Positions 26,974 to 34,866 of a stretch of 48,569 nt of DNA are shown piece after piece (position 1 is the first letter of the stretch; each line of letters starts with the position of its first letter). The position numbers were made by a program, and so were the translations under genes. The DNA comes from Bacteroidota bacterium. GTDB lineage: Bacteria; Bacteroidota; Bacteroidia; UKL13-3. Location of the stretch: NCBI GenBank assembly GCA_947456185.1, contig CANGPW010000014.1, positions 1 through 48,569 of the forward strand, written 5' to 3'. The notes under the pieces are model-generated. The model was given only the letters and a program-made list of their open reading frames with translations, ran no database searches and was not told the origin of the DNA.

Positions 26974-27032
26974 AATTTTAATTAGCTGTTATTTTATAGT
27001 TATTTATAAAATAACATGCCAATCCGTTCATA

Positions 27033-27308
27033 TTATTTACGGATTTCAAGTTCTTTTATAATTGCTCTGTAGCGAAAAACGTCTTTACGCATCAAGTAAT
27101 TTAGTAATGAACGTCTTTTACCTACCAATTTAACAAGACTTAACTCTGCAGAAAAATCTTTTTTGTTAATTTTTAAATGGCCAGTAATGTGATTGATCCT
27201 CTCAGTGAAAAGAGCAATCTGACTTTCAGCAGAACCAGTGTCTGTAGTAGACTTGGCTGTACCGAACTTTTCGAAAATGGCTTTTTTAGCCTCGGTTGTC
27301 AAATGCAT
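27033..27308 (-). CDS. rpsO: 30S ribosomal protein S15
   Basis: A 91-residue primary 16S rRNA-binding protein of the small-subunit platform. The conserved core RINHITGHLKINKKDFSAELSLVKLVGKRRSLLNYL carries the His/Asp residues that contact the central-domain rRNA. Length is close to the usual 89. It is driven by the best-matched promoter in the window (TTG-19 bp-TACTTTTG) and is followed by its own terminator, then pnp. Confidence 0.97.
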   Translation of the reverse strand: MHLTTEAKKAIFEKFGTAKSTTDTGSAESQIALFTERINHITGHLKINKKDFSAELSLVKLVGKRRSLLNYLMRKDVFRYRAIIKELEIRK

Positions 27309-27337
27309 GATCTATTTTTTTTAATTATTTAAGGCTG

Positions 27338-27367
27338 CAAAAGTAAATTTATTTTGGAAGTAAACAA
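27338..27367 (-). promoter_or_regulatory. rpsO promoter
   Basis: On the minus strand TTG (27367-27365) is followed after 19 bp by TACTTTTG (27345-27338), an exact TAnnTTTG box. The expected start of transcription is about 20 nt before the rpsO ATG. Confidence 0.72.
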
Positions 27368-27551
27368 GTAATACACAAAAATTTACTGTGATTTTTATCT
27401 GCAATAGCTATATTATGGTTTAAATACTATCAATAATAACAGCAAATAAATTTCATTTTATCAATTGTTACCATTTATTTCAACATACCATTTTCACTTT
27501 AAACATAAGTTAAGAGAAGATTATTTATTGAATTAATATTTTAAAACAATA

Positions 27552-28340
27552 TTAATTCATTTCATAACTAGTTTCCGCTAGCATATGGGCTAAAATTGGC
27601 TCGCATTTTTCTTTACAACAAGCATAAAAACTTCCGTGTTTCCAAAGCTCCGATTTTGGCGATAATCCCCACCAGAACTCTGCAAGCGCAAGTGGCTTCA
27701 TGTGGTTTTTAAATGCATATTGCAATAGTTTTGGTGCAGCACATTCACCTGCTCCAGCTGGAGGATTTTTAAAAGAAGCATTTTTAAAAAGCGATAAAAT
27801 ATTTTGTGTTCTTCCTCCTTCATTTACAAAATGATAGTTTTCAAAAATTTGCAGTTGCAAGGAAATAGAATTCATTTTTCGCAATGCTTTTAATTGAATT
27901 ATTTGTTGTTCAAAAGCAAAGGGTTTTCCTTCTTTTAGCATCTTAATTTCCTGATTAATTCTTGAAAGTTCAATCATTCCATTATTCAAAAAACTATTAT
28001 TGGTAAGTAAATCAAAAATGGGCGGAACAAACTTTGCATGGTGATTTCCACCTGCTAACTTGCCCGAAAATGCTGCTAAATATCCAATTTCATTTTGTTG
28101 ATTTTTAACCACCAAAACCCCAAACATTTTACCAATAACTGTTCCTTTCTTTTCATTTTCCAAACCAAAATTATGATTCCATTCTTGCTGATTTTCCAAA
28201 TGATTTTGTAATTGACTAGCCGCTATTTTACAAAGTAAATGAGGTTCGTTTCCTTGCATTAAGATCAATTTACTTGGAACAAAATTTTCAGAAATTGATT
28301 CATTAAAAGAGGTAAAAAATGGATCTAAATTTAATTTCAT
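27552..28340 (-). CDS. Stand-alone N-terminal domain of RluA-type pseudouridine synthase, catalytic domain absent
   Basis: A 262-residue protein that matches, by my recall of the family, the roughly 280-residue region preceding the catalytic domain in long (about 550 aa) RluA-family synthases of Bacteroidota and some Gammaproteobacteria. Recognisable parts are GKMFGVLVVKN, GYLAAFSGKLAGGNHHAKFVPPIFDLL, the PPAGAGECAAPKLLQYAF motif, FWWGLSPKSELWKHGSFYACCKEKCEPILAHML, and a Cys pair (CCKEKC). In the long proteins the pseudouridine synthase fold with its catalytic Asp follows this HML segment; here the ORF stops eight residues later and the 243 bp up to rpsO hold no continuation. It may work with a separately encoded synthase or have another job. 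No signal peptide. Confidence 0.72.
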   Translation of the reverse strand: MKLNLDPFFTSFNESISENFVPSKLILMQGNEPHLLCKIAASQLQNHLENQQEWNHNFGLENEKKGTVIGKMFGVLVVKNQQNEIGYLAAFSGKLAGGNHHAKFVPPIFDLLTNNSFLNNGMIELSRINQEIKMLKEGKPFAFEQQIIQLKALRKMNSISLQLQIFENYHFVNEGGRTQNILSLFKNASFKNPPAGAGECAAPKLLQYAFKNHMKPLALAEFWWGLSPKSELWKHGSFYACCKEKCEPILAHMLAETSYEMN

Positions 28341-28374
28341 GTTGTTTCATCAATAAGTTTAAAAAAACAATAAA

Positions 28375-28405
28375 AAAGCCCATTTCATTGAATGAAACGG
28401 GCTTT
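28375..28405 (-). terminator. Terminator of the thioredoxin-like gene
   Basis: AAAGCCC-TTTCATT-...-ATGAAA-GGGCTTT forms a long stem with small internal mismatch; A-rich and T-rich flanks make it usable on both strands. It lies 33 bp after the thioredoxin-like stop. Confidence 0.82.
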
Positions 28406-28437
28406 GAATTTTTTTGTTTCGAATGCTTATTTAGCTT

Positions 28438-28929
28438 TTATTTATTTTTTTTACCTTTTATGCCACCTGCAAGTGCCTTTTGAATATCAACTAAAATTAC
28501 GCTCATATCAGATTCGTTTTTATACCCAACTTCTATTTTTGTATTGTGTGAGGTTGGATTAATAAAAACGGTGGTTGGATATCCGCTAATACTGTTATTA
28601 CTTATGGCACCGGCCAAACCTGGACCATCGTAAGTTTTACCATTATAAGTATAAGTAATGCCTGTAACTTCTGGATTAAACTTAACCGAAACATAGTTTT
28701 TATTTAATTCAGTAGCAATGCTTGGTTTGGCATAAGTGTCTTTATCCATGCGCTTACACCATCCACACCATTCGGTATAAACATCTACTAACATGATTTT
28801 ATTTTTCTTTTTGGCCAATGAATAACCTTCGTTAAAGTTCATCCATTTAACTTCATCATTGCTTGGTTTAAAAGAGTAAATACATAAAATGGTAATGAAT
28901 ACACTTAGTAAGATTGCAATTTTTTTCAT
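28438..28929 (-). CDS. Exported thioredoxin-like protein with a CGWC active site
   Basis: A 163-residue thioredoxin-fold protein. The N-terminal hydrophobic segment (IAILLSVFITILCIYSF, 4-20) is a signal peptide or membrane anchor, placing the domain in the periplasm. The active site is WCGWC with Cys55 and Cys58, and the cis-proline is in GYPTTVFI. Between them is an insertion, FNPEVTGITYTYNGKTYDGPGLA, typical of the thioredoxin_7/DUF255-like group that reduces or isomerises disulfides in exported proteins. The C-terminus is Lys/Gly-rich. A consensus -7 box precedes it and a terminator follows, so it is probably a single-gene unit. Confidence 0.88.
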   Translation of the reverse strand: MKKIAILLSVFITILCIYSFKPSNDEVKWMNFNEGYSLAKKKNKIMLVDVYTEWCGWCKRMDKDTYAKPSIATELNKNYVSVKFNPEVTGITYTYNGKTYDGPGLAGAISNNSISGYPTTVFINPTSHNTKIEVGYKNESDMSVILVDIQKALAGGIKGKKNK

Positions 28930-28952
28930 TCTTTATTTTTTATATTAGATTC

Positions 28953-28960
28953 CAAAAGTA
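28953..28960 (-). promoter_or_regulatory. -7 promoter element of the thioredoxin-like gene
   Basis: TACTTTTG on the minus strand is an exact TAnnTTTG match ending 23 bp before the ATG at 28929. No -33 TTG is visible. Confidence 0.5.
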
Positions 28961-29043
28961 CGAAATCTAAAACTAAATTTTTTCTAAAATAATTTTTTGT
29001 TTTTGTGTTCCTAGCAATGACATTAAAATAAATGACGATTTGC

Positions 29044-30303
29044 TTACGCTTTAGCAGCTTCTCCCATGGTTACAAATGCTGATTCTTTATAAACTCCAGC
29101 ATCTAATTTTTCTTTGATGATTGAAAATGCTGCAATGGTTTCTTCTACATCAGAAATGGAATGAACAGCTGTTGGTATTAAACGTAAAATAATCATTCCT
29201 TTTGGCACCACTGGATAAACCACTATAGAACAAAAAATATTAAATGTTTCTCTTAATTCATGTGTAATGGCGGTAGCTTCAGGAATGGTTCCATTAAGCA
29301 CCACAGGTGTAACGGGAGTTGTGGTTACACCAATATTAAATCCTTTAGCTTTTAAGCCACTTTGCAAAGCATTAACTATATTCCATAAATTGTTTTTGTG
29401 CTCTGGATGGTCGCGTAATAAAGAAAGACGTTTTAAAGCGCCAATTACCATTGGCATTGGTAAACTTTTAGCAAAAATTTGAGAGCGCATGTTATAGCGC
29501 ATATGTTTTATTACTGTGTTATCACCGGCTATAAAACCACCAATTCCGGCCATACTTTTAGCAAAAGTACCAAAGTAAATATCAATCGCATGCATGATGT
29601 CTTGCTCCTCACCTACACCTGCTCCCGTTTTACCCATGGTTCCAAAACCGTGCGCATCGTCTACAAACAAACGGAAACTATATTTTTTCTTCAACTCCGC
29701 AATTGCTTTAATATTGCCTTGCGCACCCGTCATTCCAAAAACTCCTTCGGTAATTACTAAAATAGAACCACCCGTTTCAGCTACCATTTTTTCGGCACGC
29801 TTTAACTGAGTTTCTAAGCTTTCCATGTTATTATGGGTAAATACAAAACGTTTGCCCATGTGTAAACGAACTCCATCTATAATGCAAGCATGGCTTTCGG
29901 CATCATACACAATTACATCATGTCTGTCTACTAAACAATCAATGGCCGAAACCATTCCTTGATAACCAAAATTTAATAAAATAGCATCGGGTTTACCAAC
30001 AAAAGCAGCTAATTCACGTTCTAATTGTTCATGGTTAGTACTGTTTCCACTCATCATTCGAGCACCCATTGGGTAGCCCAAACCATATTGTGCAGTGGCT
30101 TCAGCATCTATTTTCCTAACTTCAGGATGATTTGCTAAACCTAAATAATTGTTCAAACTCCAATTTAGTTTTTCTTTTCCTCTAAACATCATTCTTGGTC
30201 CAATTTCACCTTCTAGTTTTGGAAACATATAATATCCATAACTATCATCTCCATGTTGGCCTAAAGGACCTGGTTTGCTTTTAAGTTTTTCAAATAAATC
30301 CAT
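29044..30303 (-). CDS. Alpha-oxoamine synthase family enzyme, serine-palmitoyltransferase-like
   Basis: A 419-residue PLP enzyme that condenses an amino acid with an acyl thioester and releases CO2. Key residues are His138 in ESHACIIDG (stacks on PLP), Asp215 and His218 in FVDDAHGFGTMGKTG, and the Schiff-base Lys249 in FGTFAKSMAGIGGF. The extended N-terminus (PGPLGQHGDDSYGYYMFPKLEG) and the RGKEKLNWSLNNYLGLANHPEV segment are closer to serine palmitoyltransferase-type than to biotin or threonine-pathway enzymes, and the window has a separate kbl. Members of this group make sphingoid bases or, with cysteate, the sulfonolipid base capnine in Bacteroidota. Which product applies here is inference. 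A consensus -7 box lies 25 bp before the ATG. Confidence 0.82.
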   Translation of the reverse strand: MDLFEKLKSKPGPLGQHGDDSYGYYMFPKLEGEIGPRMMFRGKEKLNWSLNNYLGLANHPEVRKIDAEATAQYGLGYPMGARMMSGNSTNHEQLERELAAFVGKPDAILLNFGYQGMVSAIDCLVDRHDVIVYDAESHACIIDGVRLHMGKRFVFTHNNMESLETQLKRAEKMVAETGGSILVITEGVFGMTGAQGNIKAIAELKKKYSFRLFVDDAHGFGTMGKTGAGVGEEQDIMHAIDIYFGTFAKSMAGIGGFIAGDNTVIKHMRYNMRSQIFAKSLPMPMVIGALKRLSLLRDHPEHKNNLWNIVNALQSGLKAKGFNIGVTTTPVTPVVLNGTIPEATAITHELRETFNIFCSIVVYPVVPKGMIILRLIPTAVHSISDVEETIAAFSIIKEKLDAGVYKESAFVTMGEAAKA

Positions 30304-30328
30304 GTTGTTTAAATATTTTATTTTTTAG

Positions 30329-30336
30329 CAAATGTA
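30329..30336 (-). promoter_or_regulatory. -7 promoter element of the alpha-oxoamine synthase gene
   Basis: TACATTTG on the minus strand matches TAnnTTTG exactly and predicts a leader of about 20 nt. Confidence 0.5.
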
Positions 30337-30522
30337 AGGGTTATCGTTTAAAAATAAATAGCTGATAAATGATAGGCTTTTTGGATTTTGTTTTATTTGA
30401 AAGGTTGATTAATTGATTAGTGCAGGAGCAATAACGAAATAAATAGAGATAGGCATTAGCTAACTCAAAAAAATTGTAATCCTATAATGCAGGAAATACT
30501 TATTCGGATCATTTGCGAGAAA

Positions 30523-30555
30523 TAGTAGAAACAATGGCATGCCTTGTCTCTACTA
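30523..30555. repeat. Imperfect hairpin of the GTAGAGAC...GTCTCTAC type overlapping a stop codon
   Basis: TAGTAGAAACAATGGCATG and CATGCCTTGTCTCTACTA are near-complementary (one bulge, one mismatch) around a central GGCATGCC. The right arm ends in the TAG stop of the 1142-residue protein gene (30553-30555, minus). It can act as a weak terminator but lacks a clean T run; it looks like a dispersed palindromic repeat. Confidence 0.6.
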
Positions 30556-33500
30556 AAAATCTAATCCTAATGCAAAATAATAAATTGGCTTTTTTGTAAC
30601 TTCAGCATCTTGAATTCCCCATGCGGTATCAAAGCGAACAAAATAGCCTAATAATACTGTTCTTAATCCGCCTCCAAAACCTGCCACCAAAGGATCGCGA
30701 ACATTGGTTACTTTTGCTAAAACTGGTGTTACATTGATAGTTTTTTGGTTAAAAGTATTGTCATCGCTATACGGATTATTTCCAATCCAAGCAGAACCCA
30801 TGTCAAAGAATGGAACTACTTGAAAGTTATTTAAAAACGAACTTCTAAGGGGACGATTGAAAGCATATTGGAAAATTGGAATGCGAATTTCTGTATTCAG
30901 TAATGCAAAATTATTTCCATTTCTAATGTTTTGTTCAAAGCCACGCATGTTTGCCGCCAAAGCTTGAAACACATAATTTTCAGTGGTAGATGTGCTTGAT
31001 TCGTTGTTAAACCTTGGGGCAATCCAGTTTTCTACTCCACCCAAATAATATACCACTTTAGCCGGCCCAAACGATGTATTTGCTGTTAAACGCGTACACC
31101 AAATAATTTGTCTATGAATTTTTTCATAATGTCTTGCATCCACGCCAACTGCATTAAGTTGCGTATTCCAATCATCGAAATTAGCATAGCGTTCATAAAA
31201 AAACTTTAAACGCGTTCCGTTCCAAAGGTTCATTCCACGCGGATGTGTGTTATCAAAAACAAATTCTAATTTAGCTCCTAACCAATTGGTCACTCTATCG
31301 GGAACCTCCATCACTGCGGAACTCGAACCTTTTAAAATATCTCTATCTGTTCTACCAAAAATATTTAATCTAAAACTGCTAGTTGGTGAAATTGGATATT
31401 TTAAAATATACCTTAACTCGTGGCTATAACTTTTTACAGCATTATCGTTTTCGGCTACTCCTCCACTTCTGCTTTGCCGATAAAAAACAAATTTGTGATC
31501 AGCTCGTTTTTTTAATGTTTCAAAGGAAGCAAAATAATCAAATCCTGTTAAATCAAAACTTACCCTTACACCTCCAGTAAATCTGTAATCTTCCATCAAA
31601 TCAATCATACCTAATTTAAACATTCCGTTTAAACCAGGATTAAACATTTGTGCATTAGCACTTCCTATTGGCTGATAATAGGTATTGATGATGGAGTTGT
31701 CAATTTGAGTAACTACTTGATCTGCAAAAAAAGTAACATCATAAAACTTTGGCGTACTAATTTTCAATCCTTTTTTCAAACTTTCATTTGCCGTTCCTTT
31801 TGGAATAATTAAGTAAGCTGGGCGCTTGTATTCATCGGGTGTAAACTCACTCATAAAAAAGAATTGTGTAGTATCTTGCGCTATTCTTTCTTCAGTTTCT
31901 ATCGGTTTTATATTAATTGCTTCACCGTTATATGGTTCATTTATTTGCTCCGCAAAACTTCTAAAACATTTTACGCCACTTTCATATTGTTTATTGGTAA
32001 CTCCGCTTTTAAGCCTATACATATTTGGATAGCTTTCTATTGGTTTGCTAGCTTCTTCAATGCTGCGTTCCTGCGGACTTAATTTTATAAAATACTTGTT
32101 GTTAAACAACATTAAGTCGTAAGTAGTTTTGGCCTGAGCTGATACATCGTGCGCTAAAATTCCTCTTTGGTAATTAGTAAGCGGATAAGTGGTCACCAAA
32201 TCTTTATTATAAATAATAGTGTCTATTTTTTCTACTGTGCTATCCAGCACAATGTTTTTGCCCCGGTAAGAAAATGATGTTCCACTCCAAGTTAGTTTAT
32301 CGGTATAAAGCAGCGTATCCATTGGCTTTTCGGTGTATTCAAAATACTTTATATACAAAGCTGTAAAATCATATTCTTCGTCTAACTTGGCCGCATAACG
32401 ATTTTTGGTTCCGTTATAATCACTGATATATGCATAATAATTTCGCTTATATTCTATCGGATTTGTTTCGTTGATATAAGGCGTTTTGGTTAATCGTTTG
32501 AGCATTCTTGTCTTTGGCGATTCGTCAATATCATATAAATAAACATCGTAGTTATTGTCATCGGCTAATTTCGGATTTACACCCATACTTAATGAGTCCG
32601 TTGGACGATTTGAACTGAAAATTATTTTGCTAGAAGCATCGGTATATCTTGGACTGGCATCATCGTAAATATCATTGGTAATTTGTCTTTCTTTTCTACT
32701 TGGAATATCATAGGTAAATATATCTGATTGGCCTTTCCTGATGGCGCTAACCGCCAATGTTCGGCCATTATCGCTGTAATCAAAACCCGTGATTTTATCA
32801 AACTTAAAAAACTGTTTAACTTCTTTGGTTTTATTGGTTAAATCCAATGTTTTTAGCAACAATTTTCCTTTCTTTTCATAAACCATGGCTACTTTATCTC
32901 CACCTTGTTGCCAAGCAATAATTGGAAAACTATAATCGTATTCTAGCTGATAATATTTCAATCCGCCTTTCAGAATTTTCTTTAATTTATTGGTTTTGGT
33001 ATTCAATAACCAAACTTTATACTTACCATTTTTATTGCTTGTAAAACTTACATAATTCCCTTTGCTCGAAACCTTCATTTGGGGTTGAATGTATTGGGCA
33101 ACTCTGCGTTTTATTTTCAGGTCAACCAAAGGCATATTTCGTCCTACATCTTCTCGGTTATACATTTTTTGATAATATTCAAACCAATCTTTTTGAATTT
33201 GTTTAAACGTTTTATCATTACACACATAACTCAACGCACTTTCGTAATTTCGGGTAACACGAACTGCATAAATTACTTGCTTAATAACTTCTTCTGGGCG
33301 TTCATTATTATCTATAATATATTTCCAAATACTGTGGCCAGCAAACACCGCATCTTTCTGGTTTAACCGATTAAATTTCTTGAACTTTTTAGTTAAAATT
33401 CCATCCTTCATTCTGTTATCCATATCAGCATCCCAATCCTTGCTAATATAAGCAGTTAAGCCATGTAGGAACCATTCTGGCAAGTTCAATAAAGCAGCAT

Positions 33501-33981
33501 TTTGAATGCGTTCTTGCAAACTTCCACCGTATAAAATTTCGTTGATTAAAACCATGGCAATTCCTTCATTTAATTGCCTTGCAAAATCAGCATGATCACC
33601 ATTAAAATAAACGTATATTTTATTGCTATTTACCTGTGTATATCCACCAGTATTTTGCGCCAAATCTTCCAACCCAAAATTACTTTGTTTTAAATCCGAC
33701 AAAGTATTGAAACAAATAATTTCTACTCGTCCGCTTAGCGGATGTTCTAATTTTTCTTCTAAAACTGAAAGTTTTTCGTTTACATATTTTAAACTAAAAG
33801 TAGCCAATTCACGGCCACCACTGTAGTAGTAAGCATCAAAGTTTTCAATGCGCAAATAGTTCCAATCAAACGGCCCGTATTGAACCCTGTTTTGACCAAA
33901 AGTTGTATTTATTCCTTGGCTAAATAACGAATTATTTAAACCAAAAAATAACATAATTAAAAGGTATTTTATTGAACGCAT
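30553..33981 (-). CDS. Outer-membrane fusion protein: degenerate peptidase, TolB-like propeller and barrel
   Basis: A 1142-residue exported protein. Signal peptide (1-21, ending LFSQ), then a peptidase MA-like domain (about 25-280). At the place of HExxH it reads NEGIA (138-142), and the later P-W-EGLA motif reads PEWFLHGLTAY (168-178), so both zinc histidines and the glutamate ligand appear lost. Next come WD40-like/TolB-type blades (KIIFSSNRPTDSLS, YDIPSRKERQIT; about 290-560), a linker, and a C-terminal barrel related to surface-antigen/Omp85 proteins that ends YYFALGLDF with the terminal aromatic. It is probably anchored in the outer membrane with the propeller in the periplasm. The role is unknown. 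A good promoter lies just upstream. Confidence 0.85.
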   Translation of the reverse strand: MRSIKYLLIMLFFGLNNSLFSQGINTTFGQNRVQYGPFDWNYLRIENFDAYYYSGGRELATFSLKYVNEKLSVLEEKLEHPLSGRVEIICFNTLSDLKQSNFGLEDLAQNTGGYTQVNSNKIYVYFNGDHADFARQLNEGIAMVLINEILYGGSLQERIQNAALLNLPEWFLHGLTAYISKDWDADMDNRMKDGILTKKFKKFNRLNQKDAVFAGHSIWKYIIDNNERPEEVIKQVIYAVRVTRNYESALSYVCNDKTFKQIQKDWFEYYQKMYNREDVGRNMPLVDLKIKRRVAQYIQPQMKVSSKGNYVSFTSNKNGKYKVWLLNTKTNKLKKILKGGLKYYQLEYDYSFPIIAWQQGGDKVAMVYEKKGKLLLKTLDLTNKTKEVKQFFKFDKITGFDYSDNGRTLAVSAIRKGQSDIFTYDIPSRKERQITNDIYDDASPRYTDASSKIIFSSNRPTDSLSMGVNPKLADDNNYDVYLYDIDESPKTRMLKRLTKTPYINETNPIEYKRNYYAYISDYNGTKNRYAAKLDEEYDFTALYIKYFEYTEKPMDTLLYTDKLTWSGTSFSYRGKNIVLDSTVEKIDTIIYNKDLVTTYPLTNYQRGILAHDVSAQAKTTYDLMLFNNKYFIKLSPQERSIEEASKPIESYPNMYRLKSGVTNKQYESGVKCFRSFAEQINEPYNGEAINIKPIETEERIAQDTTQFFFMSEFTPDEYKRPAYLIIPKGTANESLKKGLKISTPKFYDVTFFADQVVTQIDNSIINTYYQPIGSANAQMFNPGLNGMFKLGMIDLMEDYRFTGGVRVSFDLTGFDYFASFETLKKRADHKFVFYRQSRSGGVAENDNAVKSYSHELRYILKYPISPTSSFRLNIFGRTDRDILKGSSSAVMEVPDRVTNWLGAKLEFVFDNTHPRGMNLWNGTRLKFFYERYANFDDWNTQLNAVGVDARHYEKIHRQIIWCTRLTANTSFGPAKVVYYLGGVENWIAPRFNNESSTSTTENYVFQALAANMRGFEQNIRNGNNFALLNTEIRIPIFQYAFNRPLRSSFLNNFQVVPFFDMGSAWIGNNPYSDDNTFNQKTINVTPVLAKVTNVRDPLVAGFGGGLRTVLLGYFVRFDTAWGIQDAEVTKKPIYYFALGLDF

Positions 33982-34000
33982 GCAGCTTTTTTACAAACAC

Positions 34001-34029
34001 CAAAATTAAACGCAATTTTATAAATACAA
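34001..34029 (-). promoter_or_regulatory. Promoter of the fusion outer-membrane protein gene
   Basis: On the minus strand TTG (34029-34027) and TAATTTTG (34008-34001) are 18 bp apart and match the Bacteroidota consensus; the ATG follows 20 bp after the -7 box. Confidence 0.65.
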
Positions 34030-34170
34030 AGTAATATTATTAGAAAGTTTGGTTGCAAGGAAATTTTGGATGTTGAATTTTGGATGATTTCCAATTATTA
34101 CTTTGAATACTTTAATGTTATTTTAAATTGTTATGATTGCAAATAATAAACTTAAAACTACCACTCAAAA

Positions 34171-34704
34171 ATGAAACTAATATTCCTTACAATCTTATCT
34201 TTTTTTCTTTTTGCTCTAAAAGTAAAGTGTCAACATTTAATTATAAAAACCAATAACGATTCCGTTAAAGTAGAAATAATAGAAGAAAAAAGGAAAGCAT
34301 ATTTGTGTTTAAGACTAGAAAAACCAAAAATATATATAAACATTAAAAAAGCTGATATCAAAAATATCATATCTATAGATAAAGATACGGCTAAAAATAT
34401 TCAATTGACAGCAACTAAAAATGAATCAGAAGAAATATATTCAAATCGAGAAAATGCAGGCGATTATTTAAAAAGTGCTGGTAATAATTTCTTTATGGCG
34501 GAGGGTTTTAGTTTAATTGGAGCAGCACTTTTAGCAGTAAATTTAGGAAGAATAAAGCAAGACCAATCATTAACAATTGGCTCCCTAGGACTTCAAATGG
34601 TGGGTATTATTTTAAATTTTACCGCTGCAAATAGATTAGCAAATGCCGGAAGAATTTTAAAACAAGAACAACTACAATTTATAAAGAAAGAAAAAGCTAA
34701 GTAA
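34171..34704 (+). CDS. Hypothetical exported or membrane protein
   Basis: A 177-residue protein I do not recognise. It begins with a signal peptide (MKLIFLTILSFFLFALKVKCQ). A Lys/Ile-rich region (about 25-85) includes IIKTNNDSVKVEIIEEKR and YINIKKADIKNIISI, the layout of small Bacteroidota proteins that open with a T-x-DG/ND-S beta motif. Two hydrophobic segments follow (AEGFSLIGAALLAVNLG near 110-126 and LTIGSLGLQMVGIILNF near 132-148), then a basic C-terminal tail. It is probably anchored in the inner membrane. It sits between the divergent fusion-protein gene and the response-regulator gene with gaps of 160 bp or more, so no operon partner is evident. Confidence 0.7.
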   Translation: MKLIFLTILSFFLFALKVKCQHLIIKTNNDSVKVEIIEEKRKAYLCLRLEKPKIYINIKKADIKNIISIDKDTAKNIQLTATKNESEEIYSNRENAGDYLKSAGNNFFMAEGFSLIGAALLAVNLGRIKQDQSLTIGSLGLQMVGIILNFTAANRLANAGRILKQEQLQFIKKEKAK

Positions 34705-34866
34705 AATTTAATTCACAATATTATAAATAGCTGTGTCAATTAAATTCATCATTACTTCCCCAACCAATGAAAATTATTTCCATTTGCTAAATAAATCAAC
34801 CAAATATCAACACCCTTTTTAGTGTCTAATAAAATGCTCACATTGCACCCAATTAATTGAAACAAA

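Noticed and set aside
34062-34090. Short direct repeat ATTTTGGATG, twice
   Set aside because: It is only 10 bp in two adjacent copies; no further structure, and far from start codons.
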